From positions 59,907,869-59,971,868 of the forward strand of contig NC_046683.1 in NCBI RefSeq assembly GCF_009870125.1: DNA of 64,000 nt. The letters are read 5' to 3'. This document shows positions 34,901 to 46,697 of the stretch, piece by piece (position 1 is the first letter of the stretch; every line of letters begins with the position of its first letter). The notes below the pieces were generated by a model. The model was not told the origin of the DNA, searched no databases, and saw only the letters and a program-made list of their open reading frames with translations. Both the position numbers and the translations under genes were made by a program. The DNA comes from Drosophila pseudoobscura. Taxonomy: Eukaryota; Arthropoda; Insecta; Diptera; Drosophilidae.

Positions 34901-37900
34901 GCTATATCTCTGCAATACGGCAGCCGATCTGGGAGCGGCACGTCTCTCCGTGATCGGGAGAGTCCTGCCAACCGATTGACACCAGAAAAAGGAAAGTAGG
35001 TCCTTCACCGATCGGGCCCTATTTGTATGAGATATAGCCTTCCGAAGATTGACATTTCATGAAAATACTGGTTTAATCTGCACGCTATATCTCTGCAATA
35101 CGGCAGCCGATCTGGGAGCGGCACGTCTCTCCGTGATCGGGAGAGTCCTGCCAACCGATTGACACCAGAAAAAGGGACATCCACTTTTTCACGATTTTCG
35201 CAAAAAATCATGATGGTTACATCATTAAATTTGCCAAAAATCGGCCTCATTTTGGTAGTCGAGACTTTGATGCCGTTCGACAGTCTGGATACTCGCGATC
35301 CTGGGAAAGTAGGTCCTTCACCGATCGGGCCCTATTTGTTTGAGATATAGCCTTCCGAAGATTGACATATCATGAAAATACTGGTTTCTTCTGCACGCTA
35401 TATCTCTGCAATACGGCAGCCGATCTGGGAGCGGCACGTCTCTCCGTGATCGGGAGAGTCCTGCCAAACGATTGACACCAGAAAAAGGAAAGTAGGTCCT
35501 TCACCGATCGGGCCCTATTTGTATGAGATATAGCCTTCCGAAGATTGACATATCATAAAACACTGGTTTCTTCTGCACGCTATATCTCTGCAATACGGCA
35601 GCCGATCTGGGAGCGGCACGTCTCTCCGTGATCGGGAGAGTCCTGCCAAACGATTGACACCAGAAAAAGGAAAGTAGGTCCTTCACCGATCGGGCCCTAT
35701 TTGTATGAGATATAGCCTTCCGAAGATTGACATATCATGAAAATACTGGTTTCTTCTGCACGCTATATCTCTGCTAAACGGCAGCCGATCTGGGAGCGGC
35801 ACGGCTCTCCGTGATCGGGAGAGTCCTGATAACCGATTGACACCAGAAAAAGGAAAGTAGGTCCTTCACCGATCGGGCCCTATTTGTATGAGATATAGCC
35901 TTCCGAAGATTGACATATCATGAAAATACTGGTTTCTTCTGCACGCTATATCTCTGCTAAACGGCAGCCGATCTGGGAGCGGCACGGCTCTCCGTGATCG
36001 GGAGAGTCCTGATAACCGATTGACACCAGAAAAAGGGCCATCCACTTTTTCACGATTTTCGCAAAAAATCATGATGGTTACATCATTAAATTTGCCAAAA
36101 ATCGGCCTCATTTTGGTAGTCGAGACTTTGATGCCGTTCGACAGTCTGGATCCTCACGATCCTGGGAAAGTAGGTCCCTCACCGATCGGGCCCTATTTGT
36201 ATGAGATATAGCCTTCCGAAGATTGACATATCATGAAAATACTGGTTTCTTCTGCACGCTATATCTCTGCAGTACGGCAGGCGATCTGGGAGCGGCACGT
36301 CTCTCCGTGATCGGGAGAGTCCTGCCAAACGATTGACACCAGAAAAAGGAAAGTAGGTCCTTCACCGATCGGGCCCTATTTGTATGAGATATAGCCTTCC
36401 GAAGATTGACATTTCATGAAAATACTGGTTTCTTCTGCACGCTATATCTCTGCAATACGGCAGCCGATCTGGGAGCGGCACGTCTCTCCGTGATCGGGAG
36501 AGTCCTGCCAAACGATTGACACCAGAAAAAGGAAAGTAGGTCCTTCACCGATCGGGCCCTATTTGTATGAGATATAGCCTTCCGAAGATTGACATATCAT
36601 GAAAATACTGGTTTCTTCTGCACGCTATATCTCTGCTAAACGGCAGCCGATCTGGGAGCGGCACGGCTCTCCGTGATCGGGAGAGTCCTGATAACCGATT
36701 GACACCAGAAAAAGAAGAGTAGATCCTTCACCGATCGGGCCCTATTTGTATGAGATATAGCCTTCCGAAGATTGACATATCATGAAAATACTGGTTTAAT
36801 CTGCACGCTATATCTCTGCAATACGGCAGCCGATCTGGGAGCGGCACGTCTCTCCGTGATCGGGAGAGTCCTGCCAACCGATTGACACCAGAAAAAGGGA
36901 CATCCACTTTTTCACGATTTTCGCAAAAAATCATGATGGTTACATCATTAAATTTGCCAAAAATCGGCCTCATTTTGGTAGTCGAGACTTTGATGCCGTT
37001 CGACAGTCTGGATCCTCACGATCCTGGGAAAGTAGGTCCCTCACCGATCGGGCCCTATTTGTATGAGATATAGCCTTCCGAAGATTGACATATCATGAAA
37101 ATACTGGTTTCTTCTGCACGCTATATCTCTGCAGTACGGCAGGCGATCTGGGAGCGGCACGTCTCTCCGTGATCGGGAGAGTCCTGCCAAACGATTGACA
37201 CCAGAAAAAGGAAAGTAGGTCCTTCACCGATCGGGCCCTATTTGTATGAGATATAGCCTTCCGAAGATTGACATTTCATGAAAATACTGGTTTCTTCTGC
37301 ACGCTATATCTCTGCAATACGGCAGCCGATCTGGGAGCGGCACGTCTCTCCGTGATCGGGAGAGTCCTGCCAAACGATTGACACCAGAAAAAGGAAAGTA
37401 GGTCCTTCACCGATCGGGCCCTATTTGTATGAGATATAGCCTTCCGAAGATTGACATTTCATGAAAATACTGGTTTCTTCTGCACGCTATATCTCTGCAA
37501 TACGGCAGCCGATCTGGGAGCGGCACGTCTCTCCGTGATCGGGAGAGTCCTGCCAAACGATTGACACCAGAAAAAGGAAAGTAGGTCCTTCACCGATCGG
37601 GCCCTATTTGTATGAGATATAGCCTTCCGAAGATTGACATTTCATGAAAATACTGGTTTAATCTGCACGCTATATCTCTGCAATACGGCAGCCGATCTGG
37701 GAGCGGCACGTCTCTCCGTGATCGGGAGAGTCCTGCCAACCGATTGACACCAGAAAAAGGAAAGTAGGTCCTTCACCGATCGGGCCCTATTTGTATGAGA
37801 TATAGCCTTCCGAAGATTGACATTTCATGAAAATACTGGTTTAATCTGCACGCTATATCTCTGCAATACGGCAGCCGATCTGGGAGCGGCACGTCTCTCC

Positions 37901-40900
37901 GTGATCGGGAGAGTCCTGCCAACCGATTGACACCAGAAAAAGGGACATCCACTTTTTCACGATTTTCGCAAAAAATTATGATGGTTACATCATTAAATTT
38001 GCCAAAAATCGGCCTCATTTTGGTAGTCGAGACTTTGATGCCGTTCGACAGTCTGGATACTCGCGATCCTGGGAAAGTAGGTCCTTCACCGATCGGGCCC
38101 TATTTGTTTGAGATATAGCCTTCCGAAGATTGACATATCATGAAAATACTGGTTTCTTCTGCACGCTATATCTCTGCAATACGGCAGCCGATCTGGGAGC
38201 GGCACGTCTCTCCGTGATCGGGAGAGTCCTGCCAAACGATTGACACCAGAAAAAGGAAAGTAGGTCCTTCACCGATCGGGCCCTATTTGTATGAGATATA
38301 GCCTTCCGAAGATTGACATATCATGAAAATACTGGTTTCTTCTGCACGCTATATCTCTGCAATACGGCAGCCGATCTGGGAGCGTCACGTCTCTCCGTGA
38401 TCGGGAGAGTCCTGCCAAACGATTGACACCAGAAAAAGGAAAGTAGGTCCTTCACCGATCGGGCCCTATTTGTATGAGATATAGCCTTCCGAAGATTGAC
38501 ATATCATGAAAATACTGGTTTCTTCTGCACGCTATATCTCTGCTAAACGGCAGCCGATCTGGGAGCGGCACGGCTCTCCGTGATCGGGAGAGTCCTGATA
38601 ACCGATTGACACCAGAAAAAGGGCCATCCACTTTTTCACGATTTTCGCAAAAAATCATGATGGTTACATCATTAAATTTGCCAAAAATCGGCCTCATTTT
38701 GGTAGTCGAGACTTTGATGCCGTTCGACAGTCTGGATCCTCACGATCCTGGGAAAGTAGGTCCCTCACCGATCGGGCCCTATTTGTATGAGATATAGCCT
38801 TCCGAAGATTGACATATCATGAAAATACTGGTTTCTTCTGCACGCTATATCTCTGCAGTACGGCAGGCGATCTGGGAGCGGCACGTCTCTCCGTGATCGG
38901 GAGAGTCCTGCCAAACGATTGACACCAGAAAAAGGAAAGTAGGTCCTTCACCGATCGGGCCCTATTTGTATGAGATATAGCCTTCCGAAGATTGACATTT
39001 CATGAAAATACTGGTTTCTTCTGCACGCTATATCTCTGCAATACGGCAGCCGATCTGGGAGCGGCACGTCTCTCCGTGATCGGGAGAGTCCTGCCAAACG
39101 ATTGACACCAGAAAAAGGAAAGTAGGTCCTTCACCGATCGGGCCCTATTTGTATGAGATATAGCCTTCCGAAGATTGACATTTCATGAAAATACTGGTTT
39201 CTTCTGCACGCTATATCTCTGCAATACGGCAGCCGATCTGGGAGCGGCACGTCTCTCCGTGATCGGGAGAGTCCTGATAACCGATTGACACCAGAAAAAG
39301 GGACATCCACTTGTTCACGATTTTCGCAAAAAATCATGATGGTTACATCATTAAATTTGCCAAAAATCGGCCCCATTTTCGTAGTCGAGACTTTGATGCC
39401 GTTCGACAGTCTGGATCCTCGCGATCCTGGGAAAGTAGGTCCTTAACCGATCGGGCTCTATTTGTATGAGATATAGCCTTCCGAAGATTGACATATCATG
39501 AAAATACTGGTTTCTTCTGCACGCTATATCTCTGCAATACGGCAGCCGATCTGGGAGCGGCACGTCTCTCCGTGATCGGGAGGGTCCTGATAACCGATTG
39601 ACACCAGAAAAAGGGACATCCACTTGTTCACGATTTTCGCAAAAAATCATGATGGTTACATCATTAAATTTGCCAAAAATCGGCCCCATTTTCGTAGTCG
39701 AGACTTTGATGCCGTTCGACAGTCTGGATACTCGCGATCCTGGGAAAGTAGGTCCTTCACCGATCGGGCCCTATTTGTTTGAGATATAGCCTTCCGAAGA
39801 TTGACATATCATGAAAATACTGGTTTCTTCTGCACGCTATATCTCTGCAATACGGCAGCCGATCTGGGAGCGGCACGTCTCTCCGTGATCGGGAGAGTCC
39901 TGCCAAACGATTGACACCAGAAAAAGGAAAGTAGGTCCTTCACCGATCGGGCCCTATTTGTATGAGATATAGCCTTCCGAAGATTGACATATCATGAAAA
40001 TACTGGTTTCTTCTGCACGCTATATCTCTGCAATACGGCAGCCGGTCTGGGAGCGGCACGTCTCTCCGTGATCGGGAGAGTCCTGCCAAACGATTGACAC
40101 CAGAAAAAGGAAAGTAGGTCCTTCACCGATCGGGCCCTATTTGTATGAGATATAGCCTTCCGAAGATTGACATATCATGAAAATTCTGGTTTCTTCTGCA
40201 CGCTATATCTCTGATAAACGGCAGCCGATCTGGGAGCGGCACGGCTCTCCGTGATCGGGAGAGTCCTGATAACCGATTGACACCAGAAAAAGGAAAGTAG
40301 GTCCTTCACCGATCGGGCCCTATTTGTATGAGATATAGCCTTCCGAAGATTGACATATCATGAAAATACTGGTTTCTTCTGCACGCTATATCTCTGCTAA
40401 ACGGCAGCCGATCTGGGAGCGGCACGGCTCTCCGTGATCGGGAGAGTCCTGATAACCGATTGACACCAGAAAAAGGGCCATCCACTTTTTCACGATTTTC
40501 GCAAAAAATCATGATGTAACCATCATTAAATTTGCCAAAAATCGGCCTCATTTTCGTAGTCGAGACTTTGATGCCGTTCGACAGTCTGGATACTCGCGAT
40601 ACTGGGAAAGTAGGTCCTTCACCGATCGGGCTCTATTTGTATGAGATATAGCCTTCCGAAGATTGACATATCATGAAAATACTGGTTTCTTCTGCACGCT
40701 ATATCTCTGCAATACGGCAGCCGATCTGGGAGCAGCACGTCTCTCCGTGATCGGGAGGGTCCTGATAACCGATTGACACCAGAAAAAGGGACATCCACTT
40801 GTTCACGATTTTCGCAAAAAATCATGATGGTTACATCATTAAATTTGCCAAAAATCGGCCCCATTTTCGTAGTCGAGACTTTGATGCCGTTCGACAGTCT

Positions 40901-43900
40901 GGATACTCGCGATCCTGGGAAAGTAGGTCCTTCACCGATCGGGCCCTATTTGTTTGAGATATAGCCTTCCGAAGATTGACATATCATGAAAATACTGGTT
41001 TCTTCTGCACGCTATATCTCTGCAATACGGCAGCCGATCTGGGAGCGGCACGTCTCTCCGTGATCGGGAGAGTCCTGCCAAACGATTGACACCAGAAAAA
41101 GGAAAGTAGGTCCTTCACCGATCGGGCCCTATTTGTATGAGATATAGCCTTCCGAAGATTGACATATCATGAAAATACTGGTTTCTTCTGCACGCTATAT
41201 CTCTGCTAAACGGCAGCCGATCTGGGAGCGGCACGGCTCTCCGTGATCGGGAGAGTCCTGATAACCGATTGACACCAGAAAAAGGGCCATCCACTTTTTC
41301 ACGATTTTCGCAAAAAATCATGATGGTTACATCATTAAATTTGCCAAAAATCGGCCTCATTTTGGTAGTCGAGACTTTGATGCCGTCCGACAGTCTGGAT
41401 CCTCACGATCCTGGGAAAGTAGGTCCTTCACCGATCGGGCCCTATTTGTATGAGATATAGCCTTCCGAAGATTGACATATCATGAAAATACTGGTTTCTT
41501 CTGCACGCTATATCTCTGCTAAACGGCAGCCGATCTGGGAGCGGCACGGCTCTCCGTGATCGGGAGAGTCCTGATAACCGATTGACACCAGAAAAAGGGC
41601 CATCCACTTTTTCACGATTTTCGCAAAAAATCATGATGGTTACATCATTAAATTTGCCAAAAATCGGCCTCATTTTGGTAGTCGAGACTTTGATGCCGTT
41701 CGACAGTCTGGATCCTCACGATCCTGGGAAAGTAGGTCCTTAACCGATCGGGCTCTATTTGTATGAGATATAGCCTTCCGAAGATTGACATATCATGAAA
41801 ATACTGGTTTCTTCTGCACGCTATATCTCTGCAATACGGCAGCCGATCTGGGAGCAGCACGTCTCTCCGTCATCGGGAGGGTCCTGATAACCGATTGACA
41901 CCAGAAAAAGGGACATCCACTTGTTCACGATTTTCGCAAAAAATCATGATGTAACCATCATTAAATTTGCCAAAAATCGGCCTCATTTTGGTAGTCGAGA
42001 CTTTGATGCCGTCCGACAGTCTGGATCCTCACGATCCTGGGAAAGTAGGTCCTTCACCGATCGGGCCCTATTTGTATGAGATATAGCCTTCCGAAGATTG
42101 ACATATCATGAAAATACTGGTTTCTTCTGCACGCTATATCTCTGCTAAACGGCAGCCGATCTGGGAGCGGCACGTCTCTCCGTGATCGGGAGAGTCCTGC
42201 CAACCGATTGACACCAGAAAAAGGGACATCCACTTTTTCACGATTTTCGCAAAAAATCATGATGGTTACATCATTAAATTTGCCAAAAATCGGCCCCATT
42301 TTCGTAGTCGAGACTTTGATGCCGTTCGACAGTCTGGATCCTCGCGATCCTGGGAAAGTAGGTCCTTAACCGATCGGGCCCTATTTGTATGAGATATAGC
42401 CTTCCGAAGATTGACATATCATGAAAATACTGGTTTCTTCTGCACGCTATATCTCTGCAATACGGCAGCCGATCTGGGAGCGGCACGTCTCTCCGTGATC
42501 GGGAGAGTCCTGCCAAACGATTGACACCAGAAAAAGGAAAGTAGGTCCTTCACCGATCGGGCCCTATTTGTATGAGATATAGCCTTCCGAAGATTGACAT
42601 TTCATGAAAATACTGGTTTCTTCTGCACGCTATATCTCTGCAATACGGCAGCCGGTCTGGGAGCGGCACGTCTCTCCGTGATCGGGAGAGTCCTGCCAAA
42701 CGATTGACACCAGAAAAAGGAAAGTAGGTCCTTCACCGATCGGGCCCTATTTGTATGAGATATAGCCTTCCGAAGATTGACATTTCATGAAAATACTGGT
42801 TTCTTCTGCACGCTATATCTCTGCAATACGGCAGCCGATCTGGGAGCGGCACGTCTCTCCGTGATCGGGAGAGTCCTGATAACCGATTGACACCAGAAAA
42901 AGGGACATCCACTTGTTCACGATTTTCGCAAAAAATCATGATGGTTACATCATTAAATTTGCCAAAAATCGGCCCCATTTTCGTAGTCGAGACTTTGATG
43001 CCGTTCGACAGTCTGGATCCTCGCGATCCTGGGAAAGTAGGTCCTTAACCGATCGGGCTCTATTTGTATGAGATATAGCCTTCCGAAGATTGACATATCA
43101 TGAAAATACTGGTTTCTTCTGCACGCTATATCTCTGCAATACGGCAGCCGATCTGGGAGCAGCACGTCTCTCCGTGATCGGGAGGGTCCTGATAACCGAT
43201 TGACACCAGAAAAAGGGACATCCACTTGTTCACGATTTTCGCAAAAAATCATGATGTAACCATCATTAAATTTGCCAAAAATCGGCCTCATTTTGGTAGT
43301 CGAGACTTTGATGCCGTTCGACAGTCTGGATCCTCACGATAATGGGAAAGTAGGTCCTTCACCGATCGGGCTCTATTTGTATGAGATATAGCCTTCCGAA
43401 GATTGACATATCATGAAAATACTGGTTTCTTCTGCACGCTATATCTCTGCAATACGGCAGCCGATCTGGGAGCGGCACGTCTCTCCGTGATCGGGAGAGT
43501 CCTGCCAAACGATTGACACCAGAAAAAGGAAAGTAGGTCCTTCACCGATCGGGCCCTATTTGTATGAGATATAGCCTTCCGAAGATTGACATATCATGAA
43601 AATACTGGTTTCTTCTGCACGCTATATCTCTGCAATACGGCAGCCGGTCTGGGAGCGGCACGTCTCTCCGTGATCGGGAGAGTCCTGCCAAACGATTGAC
43701 ACCAGAAAAAGGAAAGTAGGTCCTTCACCGATCGGGCCCTATTTGTATGAGATATAGCCTTCCGAAGATTGACATATCATGAAAATACTGGTTTCTTCTG
43801 CACGCTATATCTCTGCTAAACGGCAGCCGATCTGGGAGCGGCACGGCTCTCCGTGATCGGGAGAGTCCTGATAACCGATTGACACCAGAAAAAGGAAAGT

Positions 43901-44404
43901 AGGTCCTTCACCGATCGGGCCCTATTTGTATGAGATATAGCCTTCCGAAGATTGACATATCATGAAAATACTGGTTTCTTCTGCACGCTATATCTCTGCT
44001 AAACGGCAGCCGATCTGGGAGCGGCACGTCTCTCCGTGATCGGGAGAGTCCTGCCAACCGATTGACACCAGAAAAAGGGACATCCACTTTTTCACGATTT
44101 TCGCAAAAAATCATGATGTAACCATCATTAAATTTGCCAAAAATCGGCCTCATTTTGGTAGTCGAGACTTTGATGCCGTTCGACAGTCTGGATCCTCACG
44201 ATAATGGGAAAGTAGGTCCTTCACCGATCGGGCTCTATTTGTATGAGATATAGCCTTCCGAAGATTGACATATCATGAAAATACTGGTTTCTTCTGCACG
44301 CTATATCTCTGCAATACGGCAGCCGATCTGGGAGCGGCCCGTCTCTCCGTGATCGGGAGAGTCCTGATAACCGATTGACACCAGAAAAAGGGACATCCAC
44401 TTCG
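28981..44404 (+). repeat. Satellite array, left arm (313-bp and 183-bp units)
   Basis: Head-to-tail tandem repeats fill 15.4 kb. From the spacing of a fixed landmark I count 27 full 313-bp units, 37 units of about 183 bp and one truncated unit at the right edge; 27 x 313 plus 37 x 183 accounts for the arm to within a few bases. The 183-bp form lacks one 130-bp block between CCAGAAAAAGG and AAAGTAGGTCC. Each unit carries a CTCTCC/GGAGAG hairpin; full units also carry ATGATG/CATCAT. Higher-order periods of 992, 862 and 679 bp are visible. The outermost unit (28981-29294) is clearly more diverged than the rest. The family is unknown to me by name. Confidence 0.97.
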
Positions 44405-46562
44405 GTTACATTATTTAACTCTTCCTTTCGTTTGGCAGGTCGCCCCCTCCCGCGGACACCGTTATGCCGACCATCGCCTATCAGGGGCTTTCCCCTTCTG
44501 GTCTTCCGGTTCATATGAGCGAGTGTGCGCTCTATGACGGCTGTCCACTCCAGGCGCCTGCCCAGCAGACATCGCGAACTCCCCGCCGGCTCCAGCACAA
44601 GGGGCCACGATGACAGAATCGTATCCCAGCAGGACAGAAGCGCACCTCTTGCAATATCCGAAACTAGCAAGCCATCGTCATCCTTTGACCCGAGCACCGA
44701 CCACAACGACTTTGACTATGTCAACCAAGGGACTACGCGCGTTAATAGACTCTAGATGTAGCTCGTAGTTGTTAGGTTTAAGGATATACACGTCCATTTA
44801 TTTAGATAGTAGATACAAATGCTTAAACTTGTAAATTTATTTATACTAAGCTAAGCTTTGATGAATAAAACTATTGAAAAATCATCCTTGCTGTATCCTT
44901 TATGGGGGAAACTATCCCGACGGCACGCCCAGATGGGTTGACAAAACAAAATAGTTTTGCTTGGGGAAAATGTCCTTGATCCTTGATAAGGACTCCATCA
45001 AATCAGGGACCTTTTTTTGATCACAGGAAGTCGTCGCACGTCTAGCTCGGCCCACAAATAGCCGAGAAAACTAAATATGTATAGTTGGGGCTGTTGTAGT
45101 CCTTACCGAAGGATCAAGGAAAGTTTTCTGATCACTGCGGGCCATGGCACGCCCGATCGGGCCACAAATTAAGGAGAAAACAATATATATATGTCAGGAG
45201 AAAATATCCTTGATCCTTGGTCTTTGAGAAGGAATGCATTCGATCAAGGAAGCTATTCCAAACACAGGAAGACATCGCACGCCCCGATCGGGCCACAAAT
45301 TAGGGAGAAAACAACAAAAGTTGTTGTTGTCAAATTTTGGTTGTTGTACAACAACAACCCTCAACCTGCGACCGCCCAAATGGACAAAATTTAAAATTTT
45401 GATCTGGAATACCAGGCGAACAGAAATCAGCAGAAGGTCGCTGGTGATTTAAAATTCCTTTTAATTTGGTTTTTACGTTTTTTCATATTTTCTTTGGCCG
45501 CTCAAATGGGGAAAAAGGGAATTTCAAATCTGGAATACCAGGCGAACAGAAATCAGAAGAAGGTCGCTGGTTTTTTTTTAATTCCTTTTACTTTTGTGTT
45601 TACGTTCATATTTTTTTTGGCCGCTAAAATGGAGAAAAAGGAGAATTTCAAATCTGTCCTCCATTTCTGGTATAATCGGGACGTGCGATGGCTTCCTGTG
45701 CTCGGAATAACATCCTTCATCTAAGGCAGTCCATATCAAGGACCAAGGATAAAGGATATTTTCTCCTGACATGTATATCATGTTTTCTCCCTTATTAAAG
45801 GCCCGATCGGGGCGTGCCATGGTCCTCTCCTTGGTCCTTCGGTAAGGACTCCAACAACCCCAACTATACATATTTAGTTTTCTCGGCTATTTGTGGGCCG
45901 AGTAAGACGTGCGACGGCTTCCTGTGATCAAAAAGAGGTCCCTGATTTGATGGAGTCCTTATCAAGGATCAAGGACATTTTCCCCAAACAAAACTATTTT
46001 GTTTTGTCAACCTATCTGGGCGTGCCACACCTTTTTGCAGTCGGGATAGTTTCCCCCATAAAGGATACAGCAAGGATGATTTTTCAATAGTTTTATTCAT
46101 CAAAGCTTAGCTTAGTATAAATAAATTTACAAGTTTAAGCATTTGTATCTACTATCTAAATAAATGGACGTGTATATCCTTAAACCTAACAACTACGAGC
46201 TACATCTAGAGTCTATTAACGCGCGTAGTCCCTTGGTTGACATAGTCAAAGTCCTTGCGGTAGGTGGTCGGATCGAAGGATGACGATGGCTTGCTAGTTT
46301 CGGATATTGCAAGGGGTGGGCTTCTGTCCTGCTGGGATACGATTCTGTCATCGTGGCCCCTTGTGCTGGAGCCGGCGGGGAGTTCGCGATGTCTGCTGGG
46401 CAGGCGCCTGGAGTGGACAGCCGTCATCGAGCGCACACTCGCTCATATGAACCGGAAGACAAGAAGGGGAAAGCCCCTGATAGACGATGGTCGGCATAAC
46501 GGTGTCCGCGGGAGGGGGCGACCTGCCAAACGAAACGAAGAGTTAAATAATGTAACCGAATA
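44402..46562. mobile_element. 2.16-kb palindromic (foldback-like) element
   Basis: The two halves are inverted copies around a centre at about 45482. For example, 44402 TTCGGTTACATTATTTAACT pairs with the complement ending at 46562. Arms of about 890 bases each are traceable to about 45290 and 45675. The central 385 bases hold a tandem direct repeat of about 130 bases (GGAATACCAGGCGAACAG at about 45406 and 45531). Each arm has a 76-codon open frame (44525-44755 plus, 46436-46206 minus, sharing RRLPSRHRELPAGSSTRGHD), followed by an AATAAA. No transposase or reverse transcriptase is visible. It may be a non-autonomous foldback element, or two head-to-head 3' ends of a retroelement. It sits exactly where the satellite orientation flips. 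Confidence 0.75.
45395..45650 (+). repeat. Tandem direct repeat in the centre of the palindrome
   Basis: Two copies of about 130 bases, each with ATCTGGAATACCAGGCGAAC, a GTCGCTGG block, a T-rich tract and TTTGGCCGCT. The second copy is followed by a partial third start (AATTTCAAATCTG). Confidence 0.7.
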
Positions 46563-46697
46563 AATAATAGCTTAAGAAGGTGAAATAAGATGAATACAGA
46601 TGAAGGATCAACTGGACATACAAGAGTAATTATTAATTTTATTATTAGCATTATTTTCAATGGTTTAACCACTAACCATTCAGTATATAGATGTGCC
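46563..46697 (+). other. Unique 135-bp spacer between palindrome and right satellite arm
   Basis: AT-rich sequence found only on the right side; the left arm abuts the palindrome directly. It may be part of the inserted element or a relic of the original insertion site. Not recognised. Confidence 0.5.
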
